A stretch of 32,242 nucleotides of DNA. Origin: UBA11164 sp002420085 (GTDB lineage: Bacteria; Pseudomonadota; Gammaproteobacteria; Xanthomonadales; Xanthomonadaceae). Location of the stretch: positions 1 through 32,242 of the forward strand of contig DALYLJ010000014.1 of the NCBI GenBank assembly GCA_031976395.1. The letters run 5' to 3'. A program made the position numbers and the translations under genes. The number at the start of each line of letters is the position of its first letter. Positions within the stretch are counted from its first letter, which is position 1. Below, piece by piece: positions 31,317 through 32,242 of this stretch. The notes beneath the pieces were generated by a model. The model was not told the DNA's origin, made no database searches, and saw nothing but the letters and a program-made list of their open reading frames with translations.

Positions 31317-31344
31317 GGAACTTTCCAGCCCCATGGATGTCAGA
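31317..31344 (+). promoter_or_regulatory. Sigma-E-type promoter of rpoE (autoregulation)
   Basis: GGAACTT (31317-31323) matches the sigma-E -35 consensus exactly, followed by a 16-nt spacer and TCAGA (31340-31344), close to the TCTGA/TCAAA -10. It is 42 nt upstream of the chosen rpoE start, as expected for an autoregulated sigma-E operon. Confidence 0.85.
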
Positions 31345-31386
31345 GCATGCGGCCCGTGAGCCGTGTCGACTGGAGTGCCGACCCTC

Positions 31387-31980
31387 GTGGGTGATAACGA
31401 AATCGATCAGGAAATCGTCGAGCGGGTACGACAGGGCGACACGCGCGCCTTCGACCTGATCGTCCGAAAGTACCAGCATAAGCTGACCAGCCTGGTCTCG
31501 CGTTACCTTTCCGACTGGAGCGAGTGTCAGGATGTCGTCCAGGAAACCTTCATCCGCGCCTACCGGGCGCTCGGCAGTTTTCGGGGCGACAGCCAACTCT
31601 ACACCTGGCTGTACAAGATTGCCGTGAACACCGCCAAGAATCACCTCATGTCCAACAGTCGGCGGCCGCCGGCTGACGACGTCGATGCCGCCGATGCCGA
31701 ACGTTACGACGCCGGTGAGCGGCTGCGCGACAGCGACACCCCCGAACACCAGTTGCTGCGCCAGGAAATCGAGCAGACCGTGACCGCGACCGTCGAGGCA
31801 CTGCCGGAGGAACTCCGGGTCGCGATCACCCTGCGCGAAGTCGATGGCCTGAGCTACGAACAGATCGCCGAAGTCATGGAGTGCCCGATCGGAACCGTCC
31901 GCTCGCGCATCTTCCGTGCCCGCGAGGCGATCGATCTGCAACTGCGACCCCTGCTCGACACCGACCGCGCCCGGCCATGA
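31387..31980 (+). CDS. rpoE: RNA polymerase sigma factor RpoE (AlgU family), 197 aa
   Basis: Extracytoplasmic-function sigma factor for envelope stress. Region 2 (ERVRQGDTRAFDLIVRKYQ; VVQETFIRAYRALGSFRGD; YTWLYKIAVNTAKNHL) and region 4 (LPEELRVAITLREVDGLSY; PIGTVRSRIFRAREAID) match E. coli RpoE and Pseudomonas AlgU closely. The GTG at 31387 is chosen because GGAG lies 11 nt upstream and the length fits; in-frame GTGs at 31375 and 31363 would add 4 or 8 residues. It overlaps the next gene, rseA, by 4 bp (ATGA). A sigma-E promoter stands directly upstream. Confidence 0.95.
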   Translation: MGDNEIDQEIVERVRQGDTRAFDLIVRKYQHKLTSLVSRYLSDWSECQDVVQETFIRAYRALGSFRGDSQLYTWLYKIAVNTAKNHLMSNSRRPPADDVDAADAERYDAGERLRDSDTPEHQLLRQEIEQTVTATVEALPEELRVAITLREVDGLSYEQIAEVMECPIGTVRSRIFRAREAIDLQLRPLLDTDRARP

Positions 31981-32242
31981 ACGCACCCATCGATCCCGTC
32001 CTGTTTGAAGAACTGTCCAGTCTGATCGACGCCGAACTGCCGTCCGATCGGCGGCGTTTCATGCTGCGCCGGCTGAGCGCCGATGCCGGTCTGGGCCATG
32101 CCTGGGAGCGCTATCACCTGATCGGCGACTGCCTCCGGCAACGGATCACCGCTCCCGCTGATGCCGGTCTGCGCGAGCGGGTCGCTGCCGAGATCGCGCG
32201 CCAGCCGACTTCGATCAAAGCGATCAACCGGCCTGGCCGAGT
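31977..32242 (+). CDS. rseA: Anti-sigma-E factor RseA, N-terminal part, cut by the window edge
   Basis: The frame from the ATG at 31977 runs off the window after 88 codons. It begins MNAPIDPVLFEELSSLIDAE and continues with LRRLSADAGLGHAWERYHLI and GDCLRQ, the RseA N-terminal anti-sigma domain that binds region 4 of RpoE. The TM helix and periplasmic part would lie beyond the window. The 4-bp overlap with rpoE implies balanced synthesis of sigma and anti-sigma. Confidence 0.88.
   Translation, partial: MNAPIDPVLFEELSSLIDAELPSDRRRFMLRRLSADAGLGHAWERYHLIGDCLRQRITAPADAGLRERVAAEIARQPTSIKAINRPGR

Noticed and set aside
29102..31459. A 785-codon plus-strand frame opposite the FadJ-type gene
   Set aside because: Antisense to a gene with clear catalytic motifs and it overlaps the rpoE promoter; composition is not protein-like.

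Overview
The window is GC-rich (by eye about two-thirds G+C), gene-dense DNA from a gammaproteobacterial chromosome. It carries the yceF/yceD-rpmF-fab-tmk-holB-pilZ block, dnaX-ybaB-recR, and rpoE-rseA behind a classical sigma-E promoter. pabB sits between fabF and pabC, unlike E. coli, so a Xanthomonadales- or Chromatiales-like lineage is possible, but I cannot name a genus. I see no tRNA, rRNA, CRISPR array, insertion sequence or prophage. A run of 100 N at 11135-11234 is a scaffold gap.

Layout. (1) 2-4377: an RND efflux pair, the adaptor cut by the window edge and the pump complete. (2) 4513-7558: DNA-maintenance genes dnaX, ybaB, recR, then a HIT-family gene. (3) 7699-8543: a peroxiredoxin-like gene overlapping a small GNAT gene, ending at a long inverted repeat shared with the convergent slp gene. 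(4) 8615-13220, minus strand: moxR, DUF58, a tgpA-type transglutaminase (containing the gap) and an Slp lipoprotein, apparently one operon. (5) 13494-15449: a GT-C membrane glycosyltransferase with an extra C-terminal Ig-like domain. (6) 15471-16718, minus strand: yceF and an unrecognised membrane-anchored helical protein. (7) 16956-28182, plus strand: yceD, rpmF, fabH, fabD, fabG, acpP, fabF, pabB, pabC, mltG, tmk, holB, pilZ. (8) 28305-31237, minus strand: a periplasmic solute-binding protein and a FadJ-type beta-oxidation protein. (9) 31387-end: rpoE and the start of rseA.

How the genes work together. FabH, FabD, FabG, FabF and AcpP form the fatty-acid initiation and elongation core. plsX, usually between rpmF and fabH, is missing. 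From fabF to pilZ six successive junctions are exact 4-bp start/stop overlaps, so folate (pabB, pabC), cell-wall (mltG), dTMP kinase (tmk), clamp-loader (holB) and pilus (pilZ) genes appear translationally chained to fatty-acid synthesis. rpoE has a matching sigma-E promoter back to back with a sigma-70-like promoter for the beta-oxidation gene.

The most notable observations are: a near-consensus promoter that would make yceD mRNA almost leaderless; loss of plsX from its usual site; an Asn-to-Asp change at the FabG catalytic Asn; PabB with the TrpE-like PIAGT motif; an inverted repeat just before the rpmF ribosome-binding site; an assembly gap inside a 12-bp in-frame repeat; and marked enrichment of the octamer GCGATCGC. 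I found no clearly new multi-gene system; this is mostly core chromosome with local oddities.
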